DNA from: Clostridiaceae bacterium | GTDB lineage: Bacteria > Bacillota > Clostridia > Lachnospirales > Lachnospiraceae | Direction of reading: 5' to 3' | Assembly: GCA_902362725.1 (NCBI GenBank) | Contig: CABIXM010000002.1 | Coordinates: forward strand, 134,062-198,061 | Length of the DNA: 64,000 nucleotides | Shown: positions 52,147-62,188 of the stretch, in pieces | How the letters are laid out: each line of letters starts with the position of its first letter | Numbering within the stretch: position 1 is the first letter of the stretch | Position numbers and translations under genes: made by a program | Notes under the pieces: model-generated | What the model was told of the DNA's origin: nothing | Database searches by the model: none | Seen by the model: the letters and a program-made list of their open reading frames with translations, nothing else

Positions 52147-53178
52147 TTATTCCTTCGCTTTTCCGAAAAACCGGCCGTCCGCAGGCCATTTTCCATAGAG
52201 CAGGAAGTCCAGCAGACGAATCCGCTTCGTGACTGCGATAATCGCCGCGGTGATGGCGCTCATGGCGATAAAGGACGCTGTCACGAACAGGAACCAGCCC
52301 GCGGAATACTGCGCGTACACCTCTCCCCGGTTCAGCACCGTGGCGAAGTGGAAATGCACCACATAAATCTCCAGGGTATAGCCTCCCACCCAGGCCAGAA
52401 ACTTCTTAAACCGGTTCGGGCCACACCTCGTCAGCAGCCAGCAGACTGCCGCGCAGCCCAGGAACGACGCAAGAATCTGCCGTCCCAGCAGTATCAGAGT
52501 GCTTACATCCTGCAGATCCAGCAGAACCGCCATGGCAAGAAGTCCGATGAGTGCCAGCGCGCCGCCAGCGTTTTTCATCATTTCCGGCAAGTTTCTCAGA
52601 CGTTCCTTCTGTTCTCCGGCCAGATAGCCCACCAGATAGAAAGGCAGATAGAGCCGGGTCAGTCCCGGGCTTAAGAATTCCACGCCCAGCAGAGTCTCCA
52701 ACACGACCACCGCCGTCATTCCCAGATAAACTGCCCAGAACATCATTTTCCCACACAAAGCACCAAATCGGCGTCCTGCTGCCGCGCCCGCCAGCTCCGC
52801 CGTGTAGACCATCAGGGTCAAAATAAACAGCGTCATCAAAAACCAGAGCCCCTTATCCAGCCCGAATAAAGTCTCGACAATATTCGACACCGGATGTAGG
52901 GGATGCTGCAGGATAATCCAGAAAAGGAACGGCGTCAGGTAGCTGAGCGCCCGTTTTTTCACCTTCGCGCCGTACTCGGAAAGGGTTGAAATTTTCCGTC
53001 CCATTCCGCACAAATAGCCGCTGACCAGAATGAACAGCGGCATTTGAATGACTTTTATTACATCGTAGATAATTCCGTCTTCCATATGGTTCCACACCAG
53101 GACGTGCCCCGCCATCACCAGCAGGATGGCGGCGCCCTTGATGGCGTCTATGGTAAGACTGCGGGATTTCTGACTCAT
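52147..53178 (-). CDS. Acyltransferase-3 family membrane protein (OafA/WecH-like)
   Basis: 343 residues, about ten membrane helices. Acyltransferase-3 hallmarks: RSLTIDAIKGAAILLVMAGHVLVW (conserved His in the first helix) and MPLFILVSGYLCG. Transfers acyl groups to sugars of surface polymers. Directly upstream of the MBOAT gene, so the locus carries two kinds of O-acylation machinery. Confidence 0.87.
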   Translation of the reverse strand: MSQKSRSLTIDAIKGAAILLVMAGHVLVWNHMEDGIIYDVIKVIQMPLFILVSGYLCGMGRKISTLSEYGAKVKKRALSYLTPFLFWIILQHPLHPVSNIVETLFGLDKGLWFLMTLFILTLMVYTAELAGAAAGRRFGALCGKMMFWAVYLGMTAVVVLETLLGVEFLSPGLTRLYLPFYLVGYLAGEQKERLRNLPEMMKNAGGALALIGLLAMAVLLDLQDVSTLILLGRQILASFLGCAAVCWLLTRCGPNRFKKFLAWVGGYTLEIYVVHFHFATVLNRGEVYAQYSAGWFLFVTASFIAMSAITAAIIAVTKRIRLLDFLLYGKWPADGRFFGKAKE

Positions 53179-53219
53179 ATAGTTATATTCCTCGTAACTG
53201 TCCAGTACCTGAACAGTTA

Positions 53220-54293
53220 CTATTCCTCGTTCATCTTTGCCAGCTTTGCTGCCTGGTCGGCTGCGATGCAGGCGTCGATAATCTCCTGGATATCTCCGTT
53301 CATGATCTTATCCAGCTTGTACAGGGTCAGGCCGATGCGGTGGTCGGTCACGCGGCCCTGGGGAAAATTATAGGTACGAATCTTCTCGGAACGGTCTCCC
53401 GTACCGATCTGGCTTCTTCGGGCCTCGGCCTCGGCGTCGTGGGCCTTCTGGCACTCGATATCGTACAGCTTGGCACGCAGCAATGCGAATGCCTTCGCCT
53501 TGTTCTGCAGCTGAGACTTCTCGGTCTGGCTGTACACCACGATTCCGGTGGGGTAATGAGTCAGACGCACCGCGGAGTCGGTGGTATTGACACACTGTCC
53601 ACCGTTACCGGACGCACGCATGACATCGATACGGATATCCTTCTCGTCGATCTGTACGTCCACTTCCTCTGCCTCCGGCATGACTGCTACGGTAATGGTG
53701 GAGGTGTGAATTCTTCCGCCGGACTCGGTCTCAGGCACACGCTGTACACGATGTACGCCGGACTCATATTTCATCACGGAGTACGCGCCCTGGCCGTTGA
53801 TCATAAAGGTCACGCTCTTCATACCGCCGATGCCGATCTCGTCGGCCTCCATCAGCTCCACCTTCCAGCGGCGGCTCTCCGCGTAATGCACATACATCCG
53901 GTAGATCTCAGCCGCGAACAGGGCAGCCTCGTCTCCGCCTGCGCCCGCGCGGATCTCTACGATAACGTTCTTGTCATCGTTGGGGTCTTTCGGCAGAAGC
54001 AGAATCTTCAGTGTGTGCTCCAGCTCCTCGATGCGGGCCTTTGCGTCGTTCAGCTCTTCTTTGAGCATCTCGCGCATTTCCTCATCGTTCTCTTCCTCGA
54101 GCATCATGAGACTCTCTTCCACGGTTTCTTTGCATTTTTTGTATTCCTTGTAAGCATCGACGATGGGCTGCAGATCGCTCTGCTCCTTCATCAGCTTCCG
54201 GAAACGCTCCTGGTCACTGACCACGTTCGGCTCGTTCAGCTCGTTCATGATATCCTCGTAACGCAGAAGCAGGTCGTCCAACTTGTCAAACAT
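53220..54293 (-). CDS. prfA: Peptide chain release factor 1
   Basis: 357 residues. RF1 reads UAA/UAG. GGQ motif at about residues 231-233 in [19 protein letters not shown], which distinguishes it from RF2 at 25.8 kb. N-terminal coiled domain and the [13 protein letters not shown] tract are typical. Followed by no frameshift signal, as expected for RF1. Upstream of it lies prmC, which methylates this GGQ glutamine. Confidence 0.96.
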   Translation of the reverse strand: MFDKLDDLLLRYEDIMNELNEPNVVSDQERFRKLMKEQSDLQPIVDAYKEYKKCKETVEESLMMLEEENDEEMREMLKEELNDAKARIEELEHTLKILLLPKDPNDDKNVIVEIRAGAGGDEAALFAAEIYRMYVHYAESRRWKVELMEADEIGIGGMKSVTFMINGQGAYSVMKYESGVHRVQRVPETESGGRIHTSTITVAVMPEAEEVDVQIDEKDIRIDVMRASGNGGQCVNTTDSAVRLTHYPTGIVVYSQTEKSQLQNKAKAFALLRAKLYDIECQKAHDAEAEARRSQIGTGDRSEKIRTYNFPQGRVTDHRIGLTLYKLDKIMNGDIQEIIDACIAADQAAKLAKMNEE

Positions 54294-54316
54294 GCTTGTT
54301 CCTCCATTAAAACTCT

Positions 54317-55147
54317 TTATCTGTAATATCCTTCTACGACCCGGTCAAGTCCCGCCAGGTCCTTCACTACCTTTACATCTGAGAAGCCCTGCTCCCGCAG
54401 AAGCTCCGACACGCTCTCTCCCTGATCCCAGCCGATTTCCAGGAAAAGGCCGCCGCCTGCGCGCAGATGCTTCGGCGCTTCTTCGGCAATCTTCCGGTAA
54501 AAATACAGCCCGTCCTCGTGGCCGTCCAGCGCCATATAGGGCTCATGGAGCCGCACCTCGTCCATCAGGGTCTCGATTTCCTCCCGCTTAATATAAGGAG
54601 GATTGGACACGATCACATCGAAAGCGCCCTCTATCTTATCAAACAAATCGCTTTCGATCAGCTCCGCTTTCACGCCAAGCCGCTCCCGGTTCTGAGCCGC
54701 CACCTTTAAGGCTTCCGGAGATAAATCCGCGCCTGTGCCCTCTGCGCCCGCTCTCAGGTGCAGGAGGCTTAAAAGAATACAGCCAGAGCCGGTACACAGA
54801 TCCAAAAAACTCATTCCGTCTTTCAGAAATTTCGCGGTCTCCTCCACCAGCACTTCGGTGTCCTGTCTCGGGATCAGTACGTGCTCATTGACATAGAAGG
54901 AAAGTCCCATAAATTCCTGTTCGCCGGTGATCTGCTGCAGCGGAATCCGCCGTTCCCTTTGATTAAGCGTCTGTCGGTACTGTTCTTCCTGTTCCGGGGA
55001 AATAGCTTCTTCCGGCCAGGCCAGGTAGTGGCTGCGGTTCACGCCCGTACACCACTCCAGCAGGTACCAGGCGTCCAGATCCGCGTCGGGTACCTGTGCC
55101 TCGGTTAGTCTGTCCTTACCAAGCTTCCATGCTTCCCGGAGCGTCAT
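54317..55147 (-). CDS. prmC: Release factor glutamine methyltransferase
   Basis: 276 residues: N-terminal helical domain ([31 protein letters not shown]), SAM motif [16 protein letters not shown] and catalytic NPPY in [11 protein letters not shown] near residue 180. Modifies the GGQ Gln of release factors using S-adenosylmethionine. Its gene is 23 bases before prfA and overlaps the DUF1385 gene by four bases (ATGA). Confidence 0.95.
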   Translation of the reverse strand: MTLREAWKLGKDRLTEAQVPDADLDAWYLLEWCTGVNRSHYLAWPEEAISPEQEEQYRQTLNQRERRIPLQQITGEQEFMGLSFYVNEHVLIPRQDTEVLVEETAKFLKDGMSFLDLCTGSGCILLSLLHLRAGAEGTGADLSPEALKVAAQNRERLGVKAELIESDLFDKIEGAFDVIVSNPPYIKREEIETLMDEVRLHEPYMALDGHEDGLYFYRKIAEEAPKHLRAGGGLFLEIGWDQGESVSELLREQGFSDVKVVKDLAGLDRVVEGYYR

Positions 55148-56238
55148 TCTTTTCCCTCCAGAATATCTCCCACGTCTTTCGGCTCCTCAGCCGCGGGCTC
55201 TGTAGACTCATCAGAAGCTTCTTCTGCGTCCTCCTCCAGAATCTCTTCCAGATCTCCGGCATTAAGCTGTGCCTCCTCAGCCTCGTCTACGACCTCGGTC
55301 TCAGTCTCCAGGGGCTCTCTGCCCTGCCATGCGCGCCAGTCAAAGACAGCCTCCACGGCGGCGATGGCCACCTCGATCATGCCGTCGTCCGGCTCCCTGG
55401 TGGTCAGACCCTGCATCCACATACCGGGACGGCTCAATGCCAGCACCAGCTTATTCTCGCTTCTTCCGGCCAGGCGGATGAACTCATAGGAGACGCCCGC
55501 AATCACCGGTACCAGCGCGATACGGAATACCACACGGAGAATCGGGGATTCCACGCGGATAAAGATAAAGAAGATAATGCTGACTACCATGACAATCAGC
55601 ATAAAGCTGGTTCCGCAACGCTTGTGCTCCCTGGAGCTGTTCCGCACATTTTCCACATTGAGCTCCAGACCGTGCTCCACACAGTTGATGCACTTGTGCT
55701 CCGCGCCGTGGTACTGGAACACCCGCTGAATATCCTTCATCCGGGAAATCAGCAGAATGTAGCCGATGAAGAGCAGCAAACGAATGGCTCCCTCGATCAG
55801 CGCCAGAATCGTGTCGGACACAATGACCTTTCGGAGCAGCGCCGCCGCGAAATAGGGCAGAATCATGAAGATCGCCACCGCCATCACGATGGAAAATGCC
55901 ACCGTCAGGCCCATCACGACTTTCTCCGCCTTCTCGCCGAACAGCTTATCCACCATGATGTCGGCCTTGGACGGCTGGGCCTCCTCCTCGTCGTAAAAGC
56001 TTGCAGAAAAGGTCAGGCATTTCATACCCAGCACCAGGGAATCCACAAAACTGATGACGCCGCGCACGATGGGAAGCCGTTTCAGCTTTTTATTGCCGAT
56101 GCCCTCGTAGGTGCTTAAGTGTACTTCGATCTCTCCGTCCGGCTTTCGCACGCCCACGGAATAGACATCCTGATTTTTCATCATGATGCCCTCCAGAACC
56201 GCCTGTCCGCCAATTCCTGAATATCTTGTTGTACTCAT
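55144..56238 (-). CDS. DUF1385 membrane protein
   Basis: About 364 residues: SGIGGQAVLEGIMMKNQDVYSVGVRKPDG at the N-terminus (DUF1385 signature), several membrane helices (about 80-250), EHKCINCVEHG and RCGTSFMLIVM, and an acidic Glu/Ala-rich tail of about 65 residues. Function unknown, but it is conserved between rpmE and prmC/prfA in Firmicutes. ATG at 56238 with GGAGG is favoured over two upstream in-frame codons. Confidence 0.85.
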   Translation of the reverse strand: MSTTRYSGIGGQAVLEGIMMKNQDVYSVGVRKPDGEIEVHLSTYEGIGNKKLKRLPIVRGVISFVDSLVLGMKCLTFSASFYDEEEAQPSKADIMVDKLFGEKAEKVVMGLTVAFSIVMAVAIFMILPYFAAALLRKVIVSDTILALIEGAIRLLLFIGYILLISRMKDIQRVFQYHGAEHKCINCVEHGLELNVENVRNSSREHKRCGTSFMLIVMVVSIIFFIFIRVESPILRVVFRIALVPVIAGVSYEFIRLAGRSENKLVLALSRPGMWMQGLTTREPDDGMIEVAIAAVEAVFDWRAWQGREPLETETEVVDEAEEAQLNAGDLEEILEEDAEEASDESTEPAAEEPKDVGDILEGKE

Positions 56239-56334
56239 GCGTACTTTTTCCTCCATATATATATCGGAATTTCCTGCTGTATGCAAAACGGGATGAGATT
56301 TTCCAACCTCACCCCGTGCTTACACATCATAATA

Positions 56335-56538
56335 TTATTTTGTAATACCGTACTTACGATTGAATTTATCAATACGTCCACGAGCTGCAGCAGCCTTCTG
56401 CTGACCTGTGTAGAATGAGTGGCACTTGGAGCAGATTTCTACGTGGATGTCCTTCTTTGTAGAACCTGTTACGAATGTGTTGCCGCAGTTGCAGGTTACG
56501 GTTGCCTGATAATACTCCGGATGGATTCCTTCCTTCAT
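56335..56538 (-). CDS. rpmE: 50S ribosomal protein L31 (zinc-binding type)
   Basis: 67 residues: [20 protein letters not shown] with Cys pairs CNC and CSKC, the four-Cys zinc-ribbon form of L31. The longer in-frame extension upstream lacks a ribosome-binding site, while AGAGGTGAAA precedes this ATG. First gene of the DUF1385/prmC/prfA cluster. Confidence 0.95.
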   Translation of the reverse strand: MKEGIHPEYYQATVTCNCGNTFVTGSTKKDIHVEICSKCHSFYTGQQKAAAARGRIDKFNRKYGITK

Positions 56539-56919
56539 GATTTTCACCTCTTCAAATTTATTTTGTGAACTTCTGGTTGCTGTTTCCCGGCCAATGCTGT
56601 TCCGCTGATTCCGCAGCAAGATATCCCGGGCTATCCCTGCAAGTCCCTGCAGTTGAGCTGAGCGCACATATTTCTATACATACAACAGCTTCTAGATTAT
56701 AACACAGGCTTGGCTCGATTACAAGCGGAAAGATCCTATTTTTGAAAATAATTTTGGATCGGCGAAAGGCTTTCTCCGAAACTTTATCACTCTTTTTACT
56801 GTAAAACTCTCCATCGGCAATTCCTTGCAGACACTTTATAACAGAAAAATCCTGCGGACTGATCATCTCATTCGTCCGCAGGATTCCATCTGTCACTTCT
56901 ATTATAGAAGTTTTTTATT

Positions 56920-58620
56920 TTAAGCTGCCTCGGTACCTTTCTTCTTCTTAAAAAGCTCCTTGCCCGAAGTGTATACAATAATCACGCCCAGCAGCATCAG
57001 AAGAATCGCCAGCACAAGCTGCAGTCCCTCCACCATGAACACGCCGGTTCCGGCGGAAAATGCCTTAACCATAGCGACAGCTCTCTGTACCAGCGCCGTG
57101 AAGGTTACACAGAGCATCACGATAAGGGGCGGAAACAGGGTCCGGTTTTCCCGGCCTGTTACCTTCAGGAATACACAGAGGGTAATCAGTACCAGGGCGC
57201 TTAAGAGCTGGTTCGCGCTGCCGAACAGCGGCCAGATATTCGCGTAACCGATCTGGGTCAGGACGTAGCCAATCAGCAGGGTCACGACGGTGGAGAAATA
57301 TTTATTGCAGAGCAGCTTTCTCCAGCCCTCCGCATGCTCCATGTCGTCTACACTGAACAGCTCCTGGAAGGACATACGTCCAATACGGGCTACAGCATCC
57401 AGACTGGTCAGAGCCAGGGCGGATACGCACATGGTCATGAAGCACTGAGCCACATAGACCGGCAGGCCGAACATTTCCAGGAATCCGGCTACGCCGTTGG
57501 AGAAAATCTGGAACGGGGTACCCACTGCGGCGGTTCCGTCAGCGGAGGCTGCAGCGCCTGCCACGCAGAGGGCCAGGACTGCCAGAAGGCTTTCCAGAAC
57601 CATAGCGCCATAACCTACCTTTACCATATCCTTCTCATTTTCGATAGTCTTGGATGAGGTTCCCGAGGATACCAGGCTGTGGAAGCCGGATACTGCGCCG
57701 CAGGCTACGGTGACGAACAGGATCGGGAACAGGTTGCCCAGCTTCTCATTCTGGAAACCGGTGTAAACCGGAAGGTTCATGTTCGGATGCGCTACCAGAA
57801 GTCCGGCTACCGCGCCAAGAATCATGCCCACGAACATGAAGGTAGTCATATAGTCACGGGGCTGCTTCATCAGCCACATGGGCAATACAGACGCCAGGAA
57901 AATATAAGCGAAAGTCACATACAGCCATGCGCTCTTGCCGGCTACCAGCGGCAGGTTCATGCCGAGAGCCAGGGAAGCGAAGGTGAACAGAAGTCCTAAG
58001 ACAACCTCTTTCCAGCCGTCCAGGTTGAACTTCTTCTGAAGAAGTCCGAAGACTACCGCAAAGCCCATGAAGAACAGGGAAATGCTTCCGGCTGCGCCGT
58101 TGACATTGGCCAGCTCTGCAAGAACCGTTGTGCCTTCTTCCGTGACGGTGTAGGCATTAAAGGTTCCGGCTACCATGTCGGCGAAGGCTGCGATAACGAT
58201 CAGGGTGAACAGCCAGCAGAACAGCAGGAACAGCTTCCGTCCGGTCTTGCCGATGTATTTCTCAATCAGCAGTCCCATGGACTTTCCTTCATTCTTCACG
58301 CTGGCGTACAGGGCTCCGAAGTCGGTGACGGCTCCGAAAAAGATGCCGCCGATGAGAATCCAGAGCAGTACCGGAAGCCAGCCAAAGGCTGCCGCCTGGA
58401 TAGCTCCGGTCACAGGGCCTGCGCCCGCGATGGATGAAAACTGGTGGGCGAATACCACCCAGCCGTTGGTGGGAACATAGTCCTGACCATCCTCTTTGGT
58501 TACTGCCGGGGTCTTAGCCTTGGGATCGATGCCCCATTTCTTCGCCAGCCAGCGGCCGTATAAGGTGTAGCCTGCCAGCAGACACACCGCTGCGATTACT
58601 ACGATAACAAGCGTGTTCAT
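56920..58620 (-). CDS. cstA: CstA-family carbon starvation / pyruvate-peptide transporter
   Basis: 566 residues, about 15 membrane segments, with the CstA signatures GPVTGAIQAAAFGWLPVLLWILIGGIFFGAVTDFGALYASVKNEGKSMG, SGFHSLVSSGTSSKTI and QELFSVDDMEH. E. coli members import peptides or pyruvate. Strong GGAGGAG site. It is preceded by a T-box leader, so its expression responds to an uncharged tRNA, which points to a nitrogen or amino-acid-related substrate here. Confidence 0.92.
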   Translation of the reverse strand: MNTLVIVVIAAVCLLAGYTLYGRWLAKKWGIDPKAKTPAVTKEDGQDYVPTNGWVVFAHQFSSIAGAGPVTGAIQAAAFGWLPVLLWILIGGIFFGAVTDFGALYASVKNEGKSMGLLIEKYIGKTGRKLFLLFCWLFTLIVIAAFADMVAGTFNAYTVTEEGTTVLAELANVNGAAGSISLFFMGFAVVFGLLQKKFNLDGWKEVVLGLLFTFASLALGMNLPLVAGKSAWLYVTFAYIFLASVLPMWLMKQPRDYMTTFMFVGMILGAVAGLLVAHPNMNLPVYTGFQNEKLGNLFPILFVTVACGAVSGFHSLVSSGTSSKTIENEKDMVKVGYGAMVLESLLAVLALCVAGAAASADGTAAVGTPFQIFSNGVAGFLEMFGLPVYVAQCFMTMCVSALALTSLDAVARIGRMSFQELFSVDDMEHAEGWRKLLCNKYFSTVVTLLIGYVLTQIGYANIWPLFGSANQLLSALVLITLCVFLKVTGRENRTLFPPLIVMLCVTFTALVQRAVAMVKAFSAGTGVFMVEGLQLVLAILLMLLGVIIVYTSGKELFKKKKGTEAA

Positions 58621-58689
58621 AATTTTCTCCTCCTCGATGTCTTTTATGTTTACGTCTTTGGTTTCGCCTGTCTCATCATCAAATCATCT

Positions 58690-59016
58690 TATGAATCCAA
58701 AAAAGCCTTCGTCTTCTCAGATTTCTCTGAAGAAGACGAAGGCTTTCAAATCCTCCGCGTTACCACTTCTCTTGCTGACTCGATCGCTGTCAGCCTCTCA
58801 GTCACGTCCTCGAGCTCGTCCGGTCTCTTTTGTATCCCGGCTGCTTCCCGATTGAACATGCGCCCCGATAACGGCGGGCTCCCGGTTCCGACTACTTCTT
58901 GTGATATTTTCATCTGAACTGCTTGCAGGGGATGAACTTTTTTCCTGCCTGTCGCCTCACACCACCCGGCGGCTCTCTGAAAAGCATTGTGAAAAAAATC
59001 CGCGTCCTGTTCATTG
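58690..59016 (-). promoter_or_regulatory. T-box leader upstream of cstA
   Basis: On the minus strand: a stem I start ATGAAC (59010-59015) able to pair with GTTCAT (58932-58937), an AGAGAG motif (58973-58978), a GGTGGTGTGAGG apical element, then the T-box proper AAGTGGTAACGCGG inside 58752-58768, and a strong terminator hairpin (58703-58746). The layout is that of tRNA-sensing riboswitches. The six As just before GTTCAT make AAA (Lys) the most likely specifier, but this is tentative. Confidence 0.85.
58703..58746 (-). terminator. T-box terminator hairpin
   Basis: AAGCCTTCGTCTTCT pairs perfectly with AGAAGACGAAGGCTT and is extended by further pairing, with TTTTTT after it on the minus strand. 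The 5' part overlaps the antiterminator region. Confidence 0.85.
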
Positions 59017-59044
59017 CATTTGACTTATGAAACAGTATGCTTGC

Positions 59045-59072
59045 ATTATAGTCCTCTTTTTTCAAAAGTCAA
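59045..59072 (-). promoter_or_regulatory. Promoter of the T-box/cstA transcript
   Basis: Minus strand TTGACT (59067-59072), 16-base spacer, TATAAT (59045-59050), directly before the leader. Confidence 0.7.
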
Positions 59073-59116
59073 GAGAGAATTTTTAAAAAATGTTGTACTT
59101 TTTCCGGTACAAATTT

Positions 59117-60745
59117 TTAAATAAACTTGTTCTTTTTCACTGTCTGCACGAACTCCGCGTTGTTCTTGGTGCGGGCGAACATGTTCAGAATGTTCTCCAC
59201 GGCCTCCTCGGGCTTCAGTCCGTTCAGGCCCTTGCGGATAATGTCCATGGCCTCCAGCTCCTCGCCGGTCAACAGCAGATCCTCGCGGCGGGTACCGGAC
59301 TTGGGAATGTCGATGGCCGGGAATACGCGCTTCTCCTGGAGCTTCCGGTTCAGTACCAGCTCCATGTTGCCGGTTCCCTTGAATTCCTCGTAAATGACAT
59401 CGTCCATCTTGCTTCCAGTTTCTACCAGTGCCGTTGCAAGAATGGTCAGGCTGCCGCCCTCTCGCATATTGCGGGCCGCGCCGAAGAAACGCTTGGGCAT
59501 ATGCAGGGCCGCCGGATCAAGACCGCCGGACAGGGTACGGCCGCTGGGCGGAACGGTCAGGTTGTAGGCCCGGGCCAGACGGGTGATACTGTCCAGCAGA
59601 ATCACTACGTCTTTGCCACTCTCCACAAGACGTTTCGCACGCTCGATGACCATTTCTGCTACGCGCTTATGATGCTCCGGAAGCTCATCGAAGGTGGAGT
59701 GAATGACCTCCACGTTCGGTCCCTCGATGGCCTCCTTGATATCCGTCACCTCCTCGGGGCGTTCGTCGATCAGCAGGATCAGAAGCTGCATATCAGGGTG
59801 ATTCCGGGTCACGGACTTGGCCACATCCTTCAGAAGAGTAGTCTTACCAGCTTTCGGCGGAGACACGATCATGCCTCGCTGTCCTTTCCCGATGGGGGAA
59901 ATCAGATCGACAATCCGCATGGCGGTGCTTCCGCCCGGACGTTCCAGATGGACGCGCTGGTTCGGGAAAATCGGAGTCAAATCTTCGAAATTCCGTCTTC
60001 TGGCCGCCTCCTCGGGACGCAGGCCATTCACGGTCTTTAAGTACAGAAGCGCCGCGAATTTCTCTGTCTGGGCGCGGACTTTTATGTTGCCGCAGAGGAT
60101 GTCGCCTGTCTTCAGGTTGTATCTGCGGATCAGGGCCGGATTGATGTAGATGTCATTTTCACCGGGCAGATAATTGTCGCTTCGGATGAAGCCATAGCCG
60201 TCTGCCAGCACCTCCAGGATGCCGTTGGCCATCTGGCCGCTGTCCAGGTTCGTAGGCTGCTCCTGCTGGGGCTGCGCCGCAGTCTGGGTCTGGGAAGACA
60301 CGTTTCGATCGTAGGCAGGACGTTCGTAACTGCGCTGTTCGTAACGCTCAGTACGTTCCGGCCGCTCATAGCGGTCGTTCCGCTCATTTCTCTCGTATCG
60401 GTCATTTCTTTCATAACGGTCATTCCGATCGCTGCGCTCATTGCGTTCTGTGCGTTCGTAACGGTTCGGACGCTCACTGCGCTCTGCGCGTTCTGTTCTC
60501 TCCACACGTTCTGCCCGCTCCCGCTGCTCTCTCTGCTCCTGGCGCTGTTCGTAGCGCTCCTGGCGTTCCTTCTGATACTTCTCCGTCTGGGCTATCTGAT
60601 CCTGGCGGCTCACTTCCTCATCTTTTTCCAGCATCCGTGTGATCAGATCACTTTTTTTCAGCGTGGAAGTTCCTTTCATTCCTCTGGTTTTTGCGATCGC
60701 CTTCAGCTGTGCCAGCGGCAATGATTCATATTGTTCTCTGGTCAT
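59117..60745 (-). CDS. rho: Transcription termination factor Rho with disordered insertion
   Basis: 542 residues against about 420 for E. coli Rho. Order: Rho-N SAP-like domain (1-45), a low-complexity Arg/Glu/Asn/Tyr insertion (about 50-170, with many RYERN-type units), a cold-shock RNA-binding domain (about 172-240), then the RecA-like ATPase with Walker A SPPKAGKT near residue 295 and [15 protein letters not shown] ring helicase that ends transcription. The insertion is likely intrinsically disordered and could add RNA binding or condensate formation, as described for some other bacterial Rho proteins. Confidence 0.95.
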   Translation of the reverse strand: MTREQYESLPLAQLKAIAKTRGMKGTSTLKKSDLITRMLEKDEEVSRQDQIAQTEKYQKERQERYEQRQEQREQRERAERVERTERAERSERPNRYERTERNERSDRNDRYERNDRYERNERNDRYERPERTERYEQRSYERPAYDRNVSSQTQTAAQPQQEQPTNLDSGQMANGILEVLADGYGFIRSDNYLPGENDIYINPALIRRYNLKTGDILCGNIKVRAQTEKFAALLYLKTVNGLRPEEAARRRNFEDLTPIFPNQRVHLERPGGSTAMRIVDLISPIGKGQRGMIVSPPKAGKTTLLKDVAKSVTRNHPDMQLLILLIDERPEEVTDIKEAIEGPNVEVIHSTFDELPEHHKRVAEMVIERAKRLVESGKDVVILLDSITRLARAYNLTVPPSGRTLSGGLDPAALHMPKRFFGAARNMREGGSLTILATALVETGSKMDDVIYEEFKGTGNMELVLNRKLQEKRVFPAIDIPKSGTRREDLLLTGEELEAMDIIRKGLNGLKPEEAVENILNMFARTKNNAEFVQTVKKNKFI

Positions 60746-60949
60746 TCCCTGTCCTCCTCATTCTTTGCCTGTCAACTCTGTAATTTAAAATACGCAAACT
60801 TCTGCATTTTTTCTCATTGGGAAGCCCGCCCGGATATGTGGCGGATTGGAACTTTGGACTTATTATACCTGATTTTCCATAAATATGCAAACGTATTTTT
60901 ACTTCACAATCCGCCAAAGTAATGCTAAAATAAGAGAAATTAAAACAGG

Positions 60950-62116
60950 ATGGTGTCGATTGTGATAAAAAAACTGATTTTGCCCGTCTATCTGTGGGCG
61001 CACCGGCTGATGATAAAAGTCTGCTGGAATATTTTCATACATTTTCCACTGGATCGAAAGAAAGTGGTCTTCAGTAATTTCAACGGCGGCGGCTACGGCG
61101 ACAATCCCAAGTTTATCGCCCAGGAATTTCTGCGGCGGAATCTGGACTGGAAGCTTTACTGGGTGGCGGAAGGCCACTACGATCTCCCCGCCGGCCTCAC
61201 GCCTGTGCGCCCCAACACGGTGGCTTTCGTCTGGCATATGGCCACGGCCGGAACCTGGATCGACGATACCCGGAAGCTCTATTATTATAAAAAGCGGCCC
61301 GGTCAGTTCTATATTCAGACCTGGCACGGAGGCCTGGGGCTGAAGAAGGTGGAAAAGGACTGCGAAGAAGCTCTTTCCAAAGAGTATGTCGCTTTCGCGA
61401 AGGAAGATTCACTGCACACGGATCTCCTGCTGGCCTGCTGCCGCTGGGAGAGCGAATCTTACCGGGAGGCCTTCTGGTACGACGGCCCGATTCTGGAAAA
61501 GGGCATTCCGAAAAATGATATTTACTTTGAAGATCCTGCGCCTTATATCCGAAAGGTACATCAGCATTTCGGCCTGCCTGAGGGCACCAGGCTGGCGCTC
61601 TACGCTCCCACCTACCGGGACAGCCGCAAGACCGATATGTACAACCTGGATTACAACCAGCTTCTGACCGCCCTTAAGAAGCGCTTCGGCGGCAGCTGGG
61701 CCGTTCTGGTGCGGATGCATCCCAACGTCAGCTACAAGGATTACCCTCTGACCTACACGGATCGCATTCTGAACGCCAGTCCCTATGAAAATATGCAGGA
61801 GCTCCTGGTGGCCTCCGATATCATCATCAGTGATTACTCCGGCTGTGCCTTCGATTTTCCCATGATCGGCAAGCCCGGCTTTCTCTACGCCGAGGATTAC
61901 GAGGAAATGAAGCGCACCAAGGACTACTATTTCCAGCTGGAAGATCTGCCCTTTACGCTGGCCCTTACGAATGAGCAGCTTATGGAGCAGATCAAACAGT
62001 TCGATGAGGATGATTATCAGAAGAAGTGTAAGGAATTCTGCGATATGCTGGGCTTCTATGATGACGGGCATGCGTCAGCGACGGTGGTAGATTTGATTCT
62101 TGCGAAAATGAAATAA
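60950..62116 (+). CDS. CDP-glycerol glycerophosphotransferase family protein (TagB/TagF-like)
   Basis: 388 residues: a short N-terminal region and a GT-B-like catalytic domain with QTWHGGLGLKK (first His), YAPTYRD and SDYSGCAFDFPMIGKPG (conserved DYS and acidic residue). TagB/F-type enzymes add glycerol- or ribitol-phosphate to teichoic-acid-like polymers. ATG at 60950 or GTG at 60962 may be the start; neither has an ideal site. Stands alone on the plus strand. Confidence 0.85.
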   Translation: MVSIVIKKLILPVYLWAHRLMIKVCWNIFIHFPLDRKKVVFSNFNGGGYGDNPKFIAQEFLRRNLDWKLYWVAEGHYDLPAGLTPVRPNTVAFVWHMATAGTWIDDTRKLYYYKKRPGQFYIQTWHGGLGLKKVEKDCEEALSKEYVAFAKEDSLHTDLLLACCRWESESYREAFWYDGPILEKGIPKNDIYFEDPAPYIRKVHQHFGLPEGTRLALYAPTYRDSRKTDMYNLDYNQLLTALKKRFGGSWAVLVRMHPNVSYKDYPLTYTDRILNASPYENMQELLVASDIIISDYSGCAFDFPMIGKPGFLYAEDYEEMKRTKDYYFQLEDLPFTLALTNEQLMEQIKQFDEDDYQKKCKEFCDMLGFYDDGHASATVVDLILAKMK

Positions 62117-62188
62117 ATTTTTATACCAAGCGAAAACAGGAAGGAATCCACACATGTGAATTTCTTCCTGTTTTCTGTTTCCTCTTTC

